Shown here: one piece after another, positions 17,567-27,126 of the stretch | Layout of the letters: every line of letters starts with the position of its first letter | How positions within the stretch are numbered: the first letter of the stretch is position 1 | Assembly (NCBI RefSeq): GCF_003097355.1 | Contig: NZ_PYUI01000016.1 | Location: 41,451-105,450, forward strand | Direction of reading: 5' to 3' | DNA from: Arthrobacter sp. H-02-3 | Lineage (GTDB): Bacteria > Actinomycetota > Actinomycetes > Actinomycetales > Micrococcaceae | DNA length: 64,000 nucleotides | Program-made: the position numbers and the translations under genes | Notes under the pieces: generated by a model | Told to the model about the DNA's origin: nothing | Databases searched by the model: none | The model's input: the letters and a program-made list of their open reading frames with translations, nothing else

Positions 17567-19684
17567 ATGGCCCGGAGCGACACTGACGTGCCCCGGAATG
17601 AAGCTGATGCGCAGCGGCGAGGCGTGGAGACGAACACGGGGCGGGGTCCTGTGCCCGGCGGACGCAACCTCTGGCAGCGGTATGCCGACGCGGCCGTCCG
17701 CTCGCCGGCACTCTGGGAAGCCGGCGGCCCGGAGGCCGGCGCCGGGGTTCGAGGGCCCCGGACATCGCTGTTACGGAATCACGGGCTGCAGCCGGATGCC
17801 GGGCGCGGGCGCCCGGCGGAACGGCGCCCAAGGGAACGGCAACGGCGGACGGATATGCGCCTCGTGCCGCCGGCCCTTCTGGTGTGGGGGACCGCCGTCG
17901 CCGGCAACTGGTTGAATCCGGCGGAGCTGGCACTTCTCTGCGGCGGCATGGCGGCGGCCGGGGCAATGCTGCTGGTCGTGGCGGGTTGCTCCCACGTTGG
18001 TCACTCCCACGTTGGGCGGCGCACTGTGGGGCGTGCCGGGCCCGGCCGTGGAATCTTGCGGTATGACCCGCGTCATGGGCCGGCGGCCCCGCGTAGCTTC
18101 CGCGCCACCCTGGCCGCGGCCTTGATGTTGTCCGTCGCGGCGGGCGCCCATGCCGCCGTCGAGTCATCCCGGCGGCATGACGGCGCGATTGCTGAGGCCG
18201 TGGCTGCCCGGGCAGCCGTGGTCGCGGAAGTGGAGGTTGCGGGCGCGCCGCGGCGGCTCAGGACTCCCGGAGCGAGCGGCCTGGCAGGCCGCTGGGCGGT
18301 CCCCGTGACGCTAAAGGTCGTGACCTTCGACGGCCGAAGGATCGCCGGTGACGCCCGGTTCGTCGTCATGGGAGGAACGGCGTGGGAACACGCAGTTCCG
18401 GGCCAGCAGCTGCGCACCACTGGAAGACTGCGCGCCGCTGCGCCGGGGGAGCCCGACGCGGGAATCCTTTCAGCCTCGTCCGCGCCCACGGTGCTGCGCG
18501 GCCCCGGGTTCTGGCAGCAAGCTCCCGGCGGGCTGCGCCGGAGTTTCACCGCCGCCGCTGCCCGGTTCGGGGGCGACGCCGGCGGGCTGCTGCCCGGGAT
18601 GGTCACCGGCGACACCAGTGCCCTGAACGCGGAACTGGAAGACGCCATGAAGACAGTCGGGATGACGCACCTGACCGCCGTCAGCGGCGCGAACTGCAGC
18701 CTGATCCTGGGGACGCTGCTGCTCACGGCCCGCACGCTGCGTCTGCCACGCGTGGCCGCCGCAGCGGCCAGCCTCGCCGGGCTCGGGCTGTTCGTCCTCA
18801 TGGTCGGGCCGGAGCCCAGCGTGCTGCGGGCCGCGCTCATGGGCGGCATCGGTGTCGCATCAATAGCGTCTGGCCGGGCAGGGCGTGGACTCAGCCTCCT
18901 GTGCGTTGCCGTCATAGGCCTGCTGCTGGTACAGCCGGTCCTGGCGACAAGCTTCGGCTTTGTGCTCTCGGTCCTGGCCACGCTGGGAATTGTGATTGCG
19001 GGACGCCGCATCATGGACTGGATTCCGGCGCCGGTGCCGCGCTGGGCCGCGGGCGGCGTGGCCGTACCGCTGTCCGCCCAACTCTTCTGCGGTCCCGTGA
19101 TCGTCTTGCTGCAACCGCAGTTCGGCGCCTACGCGGTGCCCGCCAACGTGGCCGCCGCGGCGCTCGTGGCACCCGTAACGCTGCTAGGGACCGCAGCCGC
19201 GGCCCTTCTTCCCGTAGTCCCTGCCGCCGCCGAGCTCTTGATGGCCCCGGCTGCCGCCTTGGCCGGCGCAGTGGCGGGGATCGCGCGCTTCTTCGCGGCC
19301 CTCCCGGGCGCCGCCCTGCCGTGGCCGGAGGGAGGCTTTGGTGCGGCCACCATGGGCATCTTTTCCGCGACCGTGCTCGGCATGGTGTGGCTGGCCCTGC
19401 ATCCCGCCGCGGTGGTTCGGTCGTCGCTGGCGGCACACGCGTGGACCGTCGCCGTCCTGGCGGGCTGGCCGCCGACGATGCGGGCCCCGGGGTCCGTCCG
19501 ACGGTCCGGGCAGACCGCCCGGCAGGCTGCCCGGCAGAGCGCGGGGTACGGCTTGGAGCACCGGTCCGGGCGTGGGACGCTTAGAGTCTGCAAACCAACT
19601 TCCGGGAGGAATCACGAGTGGCTGCTGCCCAGACCCCACGACCCAGGACCTCGGCGACGAAGAGCGCCACCTGGCGCGATGTGA
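17567..19684 (+). CDS. comEC: ComEC/Rec2 family DNA channel, lacking the metallo-beta-lactamase domain
   Basis: A 705-residue polytopic protein that would form the channel for single-stranded DNA uptake. An N-terminal segment with two membrane helices is followed by the OB-like DUF4131 region, then the competence domain with GMVTGDTSALNAELEDAM, MTHLTAVSGANCSLILGTLL and many helices. After the last helix (about 19460) the frame continues as Arg/Gly-rich sequence without a stop and runs 67 bases into holA. No metallo-beta-lactamase domain (HxHxDH) follows, unlike many full-length ComEC proteins; the mycobacterial homologue also lacks it. The tail overlaps the 160 bases repeated at the window end, so a local assembly error is possible. 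An internal ATG at 17855 is an alternative start. Confidence 0.8.
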   Translation: MARSDTDVPRNEADAQRRGVETNTGRGPVPGGRNLWQRYADAAVRSPALWEAGGPEAGAGVRGPRTSLLRNHGLQPDAGRGRPAERRPRERQRRTDMRLVPPALLVWGTAVAGNWLNPAELALLCGGMAAAGAMLLVVAGCSHVGHSHVGRRTVGRAGPGRGILRYDPRHGPAAPRSFRATLAAALMLSVAAGAHAAVESSRRHDGAIAEAVAARAAVVAEVEVAGAPRRLRTPGASGLAGRWAVPVTLKVVTFDGRRIAGDARFVVMGGTAWEHAVPGQQLRTTGRLRAAAPGEPDAGILSASSAPTVLRGPGFWQQAPGGLRRSFTAAAARFGGDAGGLLPGMVTGDTSALNAELEDAMKTVGMTHLTAVSGANCSLILGTLLLTARTLRLPRVAAAAASLAGLGLFVLMVGPEPSVLRAALMGGIGVASIASGRAGRGLSLLCVAVIGLLLVQPVLATSFGFVLSVLATLGIVIAGRRIMDWIPAPVPRWAAGGVAVPLSAQLFCGPVIVLLQPQFGAYAVPANVAAAALVAPVTLLGTAAAALLPVVPAAAELLMAPAAALAGAVAGIARFFAALPGAALPWPEGGFGAATMGIFSATVLGMVWLALHPAAVVRSSLAAHAWTVAVLAGWPPTMRAPGSVRRSGQTARQAARQSAGYGLEHRSGRGTLRVCKPTSGRNHEWLLPRPHDPGPRRRRAPPGAM
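19429..19588 (+). repeat. Copy 1 of a 160-base duplication (in comEC tail)
   Basis: These 160 bases recur at 63841-64000 with one difference (T at 19466, G at 63878). Here they are continuous with the comEC frame and the holA upstream region, so this copy appears to be in its natural place. Confidence 0.9.
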
Positions 19685-20634
19685 CACCTGCGGCTGTCGT
19701 CCTGGTGGGCGGGCCGGAGGACTACTTGGGCGCGCGTGCCATGGACCGTATCCGCGGGCAGGTCCGCGAGGCGGCACCCGACGTCGAAGTCACCCGGCTT
19801 AACGCCGCGAGCTACTCGGCCGGGTCGCTGGCCATGAACGTCAGCCCGTCACTCTTCGGCGAGCAGAAGCTCATCGAGATCGACGGACTCGAGGCGATGA
19901 ACGATGCGTTCCTCGCCGATGCCCTGAAGTATGTGGCACAGCCGGAGCCGGATGCCGTCCTGGTGCTCCGTCATGGCGGGGGAGTCCGCGGCAAGAAGCT
20001 ACTGGATACGATCAAGGCTGGCGGCTGGCCGGTCGTTGACTGCCAGCCCCTCAAGAAAGACGCCGAGAAGATCGCGTTTGTCACGACCGAGTTCAAGGCG
20101 GCCTCCCGGCGCATCGAACCCGACGCCGTGCACGCACTCGTCAACGCGGTTGGCGCGCAGCTCGCGGAACTCGCGGCCGCCTGCAGCCAGCTGATCGCTG
20201 ACGCCACCACGGCCGTGGATGCCGCCATGGTGGACAGGTACTACGGCGGCCGGGTCGAAGCAACGGCCTTCAAGGTCGCCGATGCCGCGATGGCCGGGAA
20301 CGGCCCTCTCGCCCTCTCCACGCTCCGCCACGCCCTGGACACCGGCGCGGACCCGGTACCGATCGTGGCGGCCCTCGCATCCAAACTGCGCTCCCTGGCA
20401 AAGGTGGCCGGCGCGCAGGGCTCGTCCTCGCAGATTGCCAAACAGTTGGGGATGCAGCCTTGGCTCGTTGAACAGGCACAGCGGGAGGTCCGGCGCTGGA
20501 CGCCCGAGGGGCTGGTCCGCTCCATCCAGGTCACCGCCGAGGCTGACGCGCAGGTCAAAGGCCTGTCCCGCGATCCCGTCTACGCCGTGGAACACGCCGT
20601 CACGGTGATTGCGACGTCGGTCCGGAGGTCCTGA
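19618..20634 (+). CDS. holA: DNA polymerase III delta subunit (clamp loader)
   Basis: A 338-residue subunit that opens the beta sliding clamp during replication. The N-terminal AAA-like fold has no Walker A, as expected for delta (AAVVLVGGPEDYLGARAM, LFGEQKLIEIDGLE). The C-terminal helical collar follows (PIVAALASKLRSLAKVAGAQ, SRDPVYAVEHAV). Start is GTG 19618 behind GGGAGGA. TAGAGT at 19582-19587 could be its own -10 element. The position after comEA-comEC is conserved in actinobacteria. The comEC frame overlaps the first 67 bases in another frame. Confidence 0.93.
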   Translation: MAAAQTPRPRTSATKSATWRDVTPAAVVLVGGPEDYLGARAMDRIRGQVREAAPDVEVTRLNAASYSAGSLAMNVSPSLFGEQKLIEIDGLEAMNDAFLADALKYVAQPEPDAVLVLRHGGGVRGKKLLDTIKAGGWPVVDCQPLKKDAEKIAFVTTEFKAASRRIEPDAVHALVNAVGAQLAELAAACSQLIADATTAVDAAMVDRYYGGRVEATAFKVADAAMAGNGPLALSTLRHALDTGADPVPIVAALASKLRSLAKVAGAQGSSSQIAKQLGMQPWLVEQAQREVRRWTPEGLVRSIQVTAEADAQVKGLSRDPVYAVEHAVTVIATSVRRS

Positions 20635-21279
20635 CGCCCGGGTGCGCGCCGCCGGCCCGCCAACCGGCGGACCCGGCGTGTCCGACCAGACGCGGGCCGG
20701 TTTAGCCACGGCACGACGGTGTGGGTCGAAGCGGTACTTGGCGCGCGCACCGCCAGCGGCTGCAACTGCAGTCACCGAGACAAGACGGGGGAAGCTATGA
20801 ACAAACGTCCGGCGGGCCACAGTAGAAGGCCTTCGGCGGTGTCCGTCGCCAATCTTGTCATCAGCCTCTGCGCCTGCTCCTGCCATTCCAAATGGAACTC
20901 TCGCTCGCAATCAATGCGTCAGTTCCTGCAACGCTGATGGTCGCTGCGGCCTCTTCCTTTGGCGTGCTGGCCTCACGCCGGCCGGTCGAAGTCTCCCAGC
21001 CAGCACGTCCTCCAGCCATCGTCTGACCTGGAGTGCCCGCGGACCCGTAAGGCTCTGCATCGTGCCGACCCACAGGGGTCATGGCCGATGCGGTCGGGGC
21101 TCGCGATCCTCAGGGGCCCGTGCAAATGTGTCTTGCATCCGTCGCTGTTCGGGAGCCACCTGGCAACGCCGTCGCCAGCGAATCTGGGCACCCTGGTGTT
21201 GCCGCTAACGTGCTCACCCCGCGCCCGCGTTCTTCCTGCCCGGTCGTGGGGTGGATAGACTGCCGGTTTAGGGGGAAAT
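20635..21279. other. Gene-poor stretch after holA
   Basis: About 645 bases without a convincing gene. Short plus-strand frames exist: 20797-20937 behind GGGGGA, and 20892-21026, a 44-residue frame with a hydrophobic middle (ATLMVAAASSFGVLAS). They overlap each other in different frames and none has a recognisable domain or good ribosome site. No tRNA or structured RNA was recognised. Confidence 0.5.
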
Positions 21280-21477
21280 ATGGAGTGGATTGTTTTGGGC
21301 ATCGGTGCACTGGTCATTGTTGTCATGTCCATCTGGCGCGATATATCCAGGCGGTCGGTTCGGCCGCCTGCAGGCACTGACCCGGCGTCGGAGCGGCAGC
21401 TTCGTGATTTTCACCGGGGGCAGACTCTGGGCCAGTCGCATGTCGTGGGCCTGGACAATACGGGCCACCGCCGGTAG
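21280..21477 (+). CDS. Small membrane-anchored hypothetical protein
   Basis: A 65-residue protein with one N-terminal membrane segment (WIVLGIGALVIVVMSIW) and a charged cytoplasmic tail containing RDISRRS. AGGGGG lies just before the ATG and TAGACT near 21255 could be its -10 element, so it looks expressed. No function recognised. It is followed 90 bases later by another uncharacterised gene on the same strand. Confidence 0.5.
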   Translation: MEWIVLGIGALVIVVMSIWRDISRRSVRPPAGTDPASERQLRDFHRGQTLGQSHVVGLDNTGHRR

Positions 21478-21567
21478 ACGTGTCCTCGCCGCGTTGCCGC
21501 CCGCCATCGAAGCCTGGAACAGCGGGGGAACCGGTCGGCGTGCCTTCAGTGCTGCGAGGATAATCTG

Positions 21568-22641
21568 ATGACGCCAAGTAGGGATCTACTTTTGCAGGGA
21601 CCTCGAGGGCGTCGTTTGTGTCTTGAGCTGGCAAAGCAGCTGGATCCGGAGGTGAAAGCTGCGGCCTTCTGGTTGGGTTACGAACTTGGGAGTGGCCCGG
21701 GAACCTCGCGGGTGCTGCTGACCGCTTCCTCTTCCGGTCACCTTGCGACTCCGCCCTCAGCTCCGTCACCAGAGGAGCTGGCGGCGAGACTCGCTTCCCT
21801 GGACTTTGACGGCCTCGACAGTGAACTGATGCAGGCGGCCCTGGAGCGGTCAGTCGACACGGCAAGGTACTGGCAGGAGCCCGATTCAGAAGATGTGCTC
21901 GCGGGACTCCCGGTCATTACTGCGGCTTTGACCTCCGTCGCGGAGCAGGTCATGGCCCTACCGGACATCCAGTGGTACTGGCAGCCCCGCCGGGATGAGC
22001 AGTGGGCCATCGACTGGCGGTCCTCACACGGCCCGGCGCCGCTGCCGAAAAATCCGCGGCAAACACTGACAGATTGGGGACGCAAGGAACGCGCCGAGGA
22101 AATACGGGCTGCGCACGAACGCCCGAGCGATCCTCGTGCCAACTGGTCAGGAACCTGGTGGTCGATCCCGCACGGGCTGGTCCACACCGTTGGGCAGGTC
22201 CCGGCCGCGCTGGGCCTCGTGGAAGATTCGCTGGGGTGGGAGCATGCGACCGCGGTTCCGGTTCGGGGAACGGGCCGGACTCTTGAGGTCGGTACCCCAG
22301 ATGACTGGATATCGCTGTGCCGCAGGTTCCCGTTTGAAGTCACTGCGTCGCGGCGACACGACTGGTTCCGCGCGACCGGACGCCATGGCCGATGGGTCAT
22401 CCCGGATTGGGAACAAGTGGCAGGCGAGTGGGACGCCGTGCACCTCTCAGTCCTGGGTTACCTTTCCGGCGCTTCGCGCGCGCTGAAGGTCGACGCCGAA
22501 ACGGCCACGGTCATTGCCGGATGGGCCCCGGACAGCACGATCTGGCTCACAGATGTCGCGCGCGCATCGGATTTCCCGCGGCAGGCGTGGCACCGCGCCT
22601 CGCACGGCGACCGTTGGACTGAAGTGCGCCCGAAAGCTTAA
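21568..22641 (+). CDS. Conserved hypothetical protein
   Basis: A 357-residue soluble protein rich in tryptophan (QWYWQPRRDEQWAIDWRSSH; RANWSGTWWSIPHGLVHTVG), with no signal peptide, membrane segment or known motif. The repeated W-rich segments and the C-terminal VAGEWDAVHLSVLGYLSGAS suggest a compact single-domain enzyme or binding protein, but I do not recognise the family. It starts at ATG 21568, is on the same strand as the small membrane protein and is convergent with rpsT, from which it is separated by a strong hairpin. Confidence 0.75.
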   Translation: MTPSRDLLLQGPRGRRLCLELAKQLDPEVKAAAFWLGYELGSGPGTSRVLLTASSSGHLATPPSAPSPEELAARLASLDFDGLDSELMQAALERSVDTARYWQEPDSEDVLAGLPVITAALTSVAEQVMALPDIQWYWQPRRDEQWAIDWRSSHGPAPLPKNPRQTLTDWGRKERAEEIRAAHERPSDPRANWSGTWWSIPHGLVHTVGQVPAALGLVEDSLGWEHATAVPVRGTGRTLEVGTPDDWISLCRRFPFEVTASRRHDWFRATGRHGRWVIPDWEQVAGEWDAVHLSVLGYLSGASRALKVDAETATVIAGWAPDSTIWLTDVARASDFPRQAWHRASHGDRWTEVRPKA

Positions 22642-22646
22642 CTGGA

Positions 22647-22677
22647 TGTGGCCGGCACCCACGGGGTGCCGGCCACA
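22647..22677. terminator. Bidirectional hairpin between convergent genes
   Basis: A 14-bp perfect stem (22647-22660 with 22664-22677) and 3-base loop between the 21568 gene and rpsT. No T-run on either side, but position and strength fit a shared terminator. Confidence 0.65.
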
Positions 22678-22705
22678 ATCATCAGTTCAGGTGAACTGGA
22701 AAACC

Positions 22706-22966
22706 TTAGAGTGCGTTGACCTTCTTGGAGATCGCGGACTTGCGGTTTGCAGCGTTGTTCTTGTGAAGAACGCCCTTGCTGACAGCCTTGTCCAGCTTAC
22801 GGCTGGCAGTTACCAGAGCAGCAGACGCGGCATCCTTGTCGGTGGACTCAACGGCGGTGTTGACGGCGCGGATGGCAGTCTTCAGCTCGGACTTGACTGC
22901 GTTGTTGCGCAGGCGAGCCTTTTCGTTGGTCAGGATGCGCTTCTTCTGGGACTTGATATTAGCCAC
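22706..22966 (-). CDS. rpsT: 30S ribosomal protein S20
   Basis: An 86-residue, very basic, Ala-rich helical protein that binds 16S rRNA early in 30S assembly. The start [20 protein letters not shown] and the end [20 protein letters not shown] are diagnostic. Start is GTG at 22966. It is monocistronic, with a likely -10 TATTAT at 23099-23104 on the minus strand, giving a leader of about 125 bases. Confidence 0.97.
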   Translation of the reverse strand: MANIKSQKKRILTNEKARLRNNAVKSELKTAIRAVNTAVESTDKDAASAALVTASRKLDKAVSKGVLHKNNAANRKSAISKKVNAL

Positions 22967-23098
22967 GTGTGAACTCTCTTTTTCAATGCGGAAAATGGTC
23001 TAGAGGGCTTTCAGATTGGCCATTGACTGAGCGGCGTGGGGATACCTATGGCGACCAACCATCTGTGGCCGTCGACCTGCACGGACACACAGCTGTAA

Positions 23099-23104
23099 AT
23101 AATA
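23099..23104 (-). promoter_or_regulatory. rpsT: Likely -10 element of rpsT
   Basis: TATTAT on the minus strand, about 133 bases upstream of the rpsT start, in an otherwise GC-rich spacer. Confidence 0.45.
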
Positions 23105-23169
23105 GCAGAGATGCCGCTGCAGGCACGAGTGCGGCGGCGATCCGGCGGTGCGTCCCGGCGCCAGGCGGG

Positions 23170-23784
23170 TCAGCTCCAGCCGTAGCGGTTCCGCAGGGCC
23201 GAGGCGATGAGGTTGAAGCGGCCCGCGTCCAGGACCGCTCCTTCGCGCCGGATATCCTTCGCGTTGATCTGCAGAACCCGGTCCAGCTTCGCTTCGCTCG
23301 GCCGCCATTGGCGGTCCCAGGGTCCCGTGCCGATGTCCACGTAGTCGTCCGCGCGGCGGGCGTCGCCGTCGTGGTCCTTGCTCGTCAGCATCAGGCCCAG
23401 CAGGTAGCGGCCGGTGGTGCCGACCAGCAGCACCGGACGGTCCTTGCCCTGGGAGTGGTCCTCTTCATAGGGCACCCAGGTCCACACGATTTCGCCGGGC
23501 TCGGGCAGGCCGTTCGGTGATGGGGCGTAGCGGACGGCCGCGCGTCCCCGGAAATCGCCGGGGTAGGTCCCGGTCAGTCCGGCGGCAGGGGCGCCGCCCG
23601 TCCGGGTCGAAGCTCCCGGCCGGGCCTGCGCCGGCCGCCGCTTCGCTGTCGGCTTCCCGGCCGGTGTGCGTGTCGGCTTTGCGGCGGGTCCGCGGGTGGT
23701 GCCCGGCGCGGAGCCGCCAAGTTTGTCTAAGAAGCGCAGTGCGTCGCGGACCGCGGTGCCGATCGAGCGTAAGTTCCAAGCCAT
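23170..23784 (-). CDS. PemK/MazF-family protein (orphan toxin-like)
   Basis: A 204-residue protein. The first ~85 residues are a low-complexity Pro/Ala/Arg linker after a short helix (MAWNLRSIGTAVRDALRFLD). The C-terminal ~115 residues form a PemK/MazF-like beta domain (GEIVWTWVPYEEDHSQGKDR, PVLLVGTTGRYLLGLMLTSK, ending LNLIAS-like then ALRNRYGWS). Classical family members are mRNA-cleaving toxins. No antitoxin gene is adjacent (rpsT downstream, lepA divergent), so it may not be an active addiction module. ATG 23784 was chosen as the first start before the conserved helix; a longer frame reaches 23847. Confidence 0.75.
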   Translation of the reverse strand: MAWNLRSIGTAVRDALRFLDKLGGSAPGTTRGPAAKPTRTPAGKPTAKRRPAQARPGASTRTGGAPAAGLTGTYPGDFRGRAAVRYAPSPNGLPEPGEIVWTWVPYEEDHSQGKDRPVLLVGTTGRYLLGLMLTSKDHDGDARRADDYVDIGTGPWDRQWRPSEAKLDRVLQINAKDIRREGAVLDAGRFNLIASALRNRYGWS

Positions 23785-23964
23785 GGGGAAACCATACCGG
23801 GAGGCTCGTGGCAGAGTCCGCAACGGAATGCAGGGATGCACTGCCACGGGCCCGGACGTGGGAGACTATAGGAACGACAAATGCGCCACGTCGCAGGATG
23901 GGGAACCAGCATCCGCGCCGACCCGTGGACAAGCCACCAGAAATGCCAACAGTAAGGACCCTGC

Positions 23965-25818
23965 GTGTCTCCCATGGCCCGCACCGCCCCGGTGCCCGCC
24001 GCAACAGATCCGGCCATCATCCGGAACTTCTGCATCATTGCGCACATTGACCACGGCAAGTCCACACTGGCCGACCGGATGCTCCAGTACACCGGCGTTG
24101 TCCAGTCCCGTGACATGAAGGCCCAGTACCTGGACCGCATGGACATTGAGCGCGAACGCGGCATCACCATCAAGTCCCAGGCAGTCCGCATGCCCTGGGA
24201 GCTCGACGGCGTCAGCTACGCGCTGAACATGATCGACACTCCCGGCCACGTTGACTTCACCTATGAGGTCTCGCGCTCACTCGCGGCCTGCGAAGGCGCG
24301 GTGCTGCTCGTGGACGCGGCCCAGGGCATCGAGGCGCAGACCCTCGCCAACCTCTACCTGGCGATGGAAAACAACCTCACGATCATTCCGGTCCTGAACA
24401 AGATCGATCTCCCGGCGGCCCAGCCGGAGAAGTACGCGGCCGAACTCGCCAACCTGATCGGCGGCGACCCCGACGACGTCCTGCGCGTCTCCGGCAAGAC
24501 CGGCGCCGGCGTGGAAGTCCTGCTGGACAAAATCATCCGCGACCTTCCCGCCCCGGTCGGCGATCCGAACGCCCCGGCACGGGCCATGATCTTCGACTCG
24601 GTCTACGACACCTACCGCGGCGTCGTCACCTACGTCCGCGTGGTCGACGGCATGCTGCACCCGCGCGAACGCATCCAGATGATGTCCACCCGCGCCACCC
24701 ACGAACTCCTGGAAATCGGCGTCAGCTCCCCGGAGCCCACACCGTCCAAGGGCCTTGGCGTCGGCGAAGTGGGTTACCTCATCACCGGCGTGAAGGACGT
24801 CCGCCAGTCCAAGGTGGGCGACACCGTCACCAACCTCGCCAAGCCGGCCAGCGAATCCCTGCCCGGCTACGCCGATGCCAAACCGATGGTCTTCTCCGGC
24901 CTGTATCCGCTGGACGGCACGGACTATCCGGTGCTCCGCGACGCGCTGGAGAAGCTGATGCTCAACGACGCCGCGCTCGTGTACGAGCCTGAGACGTCCG
25001 CCGCGCTGGGCTTCGGATTCCGCGTCGGCTTCCTGGGCCTGCTGCACCTGGAAATCACCCGCGAGCGGCTCGAGCGCGAGTACAACCTGGACCTGATCTC
25101 CACCGCCCCGAACGTGGAGTACGAGGTGACGCTGGAGGACAAAAAGGTCGTCCACGTCACCAATCCCAGCGAGTACCCCACCGGCAAGGTCGCTGAAGTC
25201 CGCGAACCGATGGTGGCTGCAACGATCCTGGCACCGAACGAGTTCGTCGGCGCGATCATGGAGCTGTGCCAGAGCAGGCGCGGCGTCATGGGCGGCATGG
25301 ACTACCTTTCCGAGGACCGGGTGGAAATCCGTTACCGCCTGCCGCTGGCCGAAATCGTCTTCGATTTCTTCGACATCCTCAAGTCCAAGACCCGCGGCTA
25401 CGGCTCGCTGGACTGGAAGGCCGACGGCGACCAGGTCGCAGACCTCGTCAAGGTGGACATCATGCTCCAGGGCGAGCAGGTGGACGCGTTCTCCGCGATC
25501 ACGCACCGTGACAAGGCCTACGCGTACGGCGTGATGATGACCGGCAAGCTGCGCGAACTCATCCCGCGGCAGCAGTTCGAGGTGCCCATCCAGGCCGCCA
25601 TCGGCTCGCGGATCATCGCCCGCGAAAGCATCCGCGCCATACGCAAGGATGTGCTCGCCAAGTGCTACGGCGGTGACATCACCCGAAAGCGCAAACTGCT
25701 GGAGAAGCAGAAGGAAGGCAAGAAGCGCATGAAGATGGTGGGCCGTGTCGAGGTCCCGCAGGAAGCCTTCATCGCCGCCCTCACCACGGACGAGTCCAAG
25801 GACAAGGCCAAGAAGTAG
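23965..25818 (+). CDS. lepA: Elongation factor 4 (LepA GTPase)
   Basis: A 617-residue translational GTPase that acts on stalled or mis-translocated ribosomes. G domain motifs: [14 protein letters not shown] (G1), [12 protein letters not shown] (G2), DTPGHVDF (G3), NKIDLP (G4). Domains II and III, the EF-G-like domain V (RREPM-type region [20 protein letters not shown]) and the LepA-specific C-terminal domain ([20 protein letters not shown]) are all present. The GTG at 23965 is preferred over ATG 23974 because AAGGA lies 7 bases upstream of it. hemW follows 45 bases downstream. Confidence 0.96.
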   Translation: MSPMARTAPVPAATDPAIIRNFCIIAHIDHGKSTLADRMLQYTGVVQSRDMKAQYLDRMDIERERGITIKSQAVRMPWELDGVSYALNMIDTPGHVDFTYEVSRSLAACEGAVLLVDAAQGIEAQTLANLYLAMENNLTIIPVLNKIDLPAAQPEKYAAELANLIGGDPDDVLRVSGKTGAGVEVLLDKIIRDLPAPVGDPNAPARAMIFDSVYDTYRGVVTYVRVVDGMLHPRERIQMMSTRATHELLEIGVSSPEPTPSKGLGVGEVGYLITGVKDVRQSKVGDTVTNLAKPASESLPGYADAKPMVFSGLYPLDGTDYPVLRDALEKLMLNDAALVYEPETSAALGFGFRVGFLGLLHLEITRERLEREYNLDLISTAPNVEYEVTLEDKKVVHVTNPSEYPTGKVAEVREPMVAATILAPNEFVGAIMELCQSRRGVMGGMDYLSEDRVEIRYRLPLAEIVFDFFDILKSKTRGYGSLDWKADGDQVADLVKVDIMLQGEQVDAFSAITHRDKAYAYGVMMTGKLRELIPRQQFEVPIQAAIGSRIIARESIRAIRKDVLAKCYGGDITRKRKLLEKQKEGKKRMKMVGRVEVPQEAFIAALTTDESKDKAKK

Positions 25819-25863
25819 CGGTGCTTGCCATGACTGTTGCTGCCGTGCCGGCAGGCCGGGCCT

Positions 25864-27104
25864 GTGCCTAGCGTCCTTCCCCTCGGCGACCCGGCGCCGT
25901 CGGACGGGCTCCTGCCCGCCCAGGCGGCCGACGGCGCTGCTCACCGCGCCTTCGGGCTATACGTGCACATCCCGTTCTGCGCGGTGCGCTGCGGGTACTG
26001 CGACTTCAACACCTACACCGCGACCGAGCTCGGCGGCGGGGCCTCCCAAGACGCCTACGCCGCCACCGCGATCGCCGAGGTGGAGTTCGCCGCCCGCGTC
26101 CTGAACAATTCCGGCGTGCCCGAACGCCCGCTCAGCACCGTCTTCTTCGGCGGCGGCACGCCCACGCTCCTGCCGGCGGAGGACCTGGCGCGCATTCTCA
26201 CGGCTGCGATCGGGGCCTGGGGCCTGCACCCCGGCGCTGAAGTGACCACGGAAGCCAATCCGGATTCCGTCACGCCGGAATCTCTGCAGCTGCTGGCCGA
26301 TGCCGGGTTCACCCGCGTCTCCTTCGGCATGCAGTCGGCCGTGCCGCACGTCCTGAAGGTCCTGGACCGCACCCACACGCCCAGCCGGGTGCCCGAGGTG
26401 GTGCAGTGGGCACGGCAGGCGGGGCTCGCGGTCAGCCTTGACCTGATCTACGGAACGCCGGGGGAATCCTTGGCTGACTGGCGCTACTCGCTCGAGACCG
26501 CCCTGTCCTACGGTCCCGACCACATCAGCGCCTACGCACTGATTGTGGAAGACGGCACCAAGCTTGCGGCGCAGATCCGCCGCGGCGAGGTGCCGGAAAT
26601 CGACGACGACGACCACGCCGCCAAATACGAACTCGCCGACGAACTGATTTCCGCGGCCGGGCTCGCCTGGTACGAGGTCAGCAACTGGTCCCGCACCCCC
26701 GAACAGGCCTGCCGGCACAACCTCGCCTACTGGCGGGGGGACGACTGGTGGGGCATCGGCCCCGGGGCGCACTCGCACGTCGGGGGCGTCCGCTGGTGGA
26801 ACGTCAAACACCCCACCGCCTACGCCAACCGTCTCGGCACCGGCGCGTCGCCGGCCGCCGGGCGGGAAACGCTGGACACCGAGACCCGCAACGTGGAGCG
26901 GGTCATGCTCGAGGCCCGACTGAACTCCGGGCTGGACATCCCGAGCCTCGGCGGCCTGGGGGACACCGGCAGGCACGCGATCGCCGGGCTGATCGCCGAC
27001 GGCCTGGTGGACCCCGCCGCCGCCTTCAAGGGGCGGCTGGTCCTCACGCTCAAGGGCCGGCTCATTCTGTTCCGGACCGGAGGTTTGGGGCCGGGCCGGC
27101 CTAG
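25864..27104 (+). CDS. hemW: HemW-like radical SAM protein (C-terminal end uncertain)
   Basis: A radical SAM protein of the HemN/HemW family; HemW acts as a heme chaperone. The cluster motif CAVRCGYCDF (CxxxCxxC) lies near residue 45, followed by FFGGGTPTLL, SFGMQSA, DLIYGTPGES and the C-terminal HemN domain to GRLVLTLKGRL (about 27062). After that the in-frame sequence loses family resemblance and has no stop until 28668, running antisense through two genes. In the +2 frame a TAG occurs at 27102-27104, just before the convergent DUF4870 stop, so a small indel near 27060-27095 (natural or sequencing) is likely. The end given here is that stop. Start GTG 25864; TTG 25837 is an alternative. Confidence 0.8.
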
Positions 27105-27126
27105 CGCCGGGTTGCTTGATCCCGGT

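Noticed and set aside
20855..21208. 117-codon plus-strand frame after holA
   Set aside because: Composition is Arg/Ser/Cys-rich as in out-of-frame GC-rich DNA, it has no ribosome site and no recognisable segment.
20635..21279. tRNA or other stable RNA gene after holA
   Set aside because: No cloverleaf, T-loop or known RNA core could be found by eye; a covariance-model search would be decisive.
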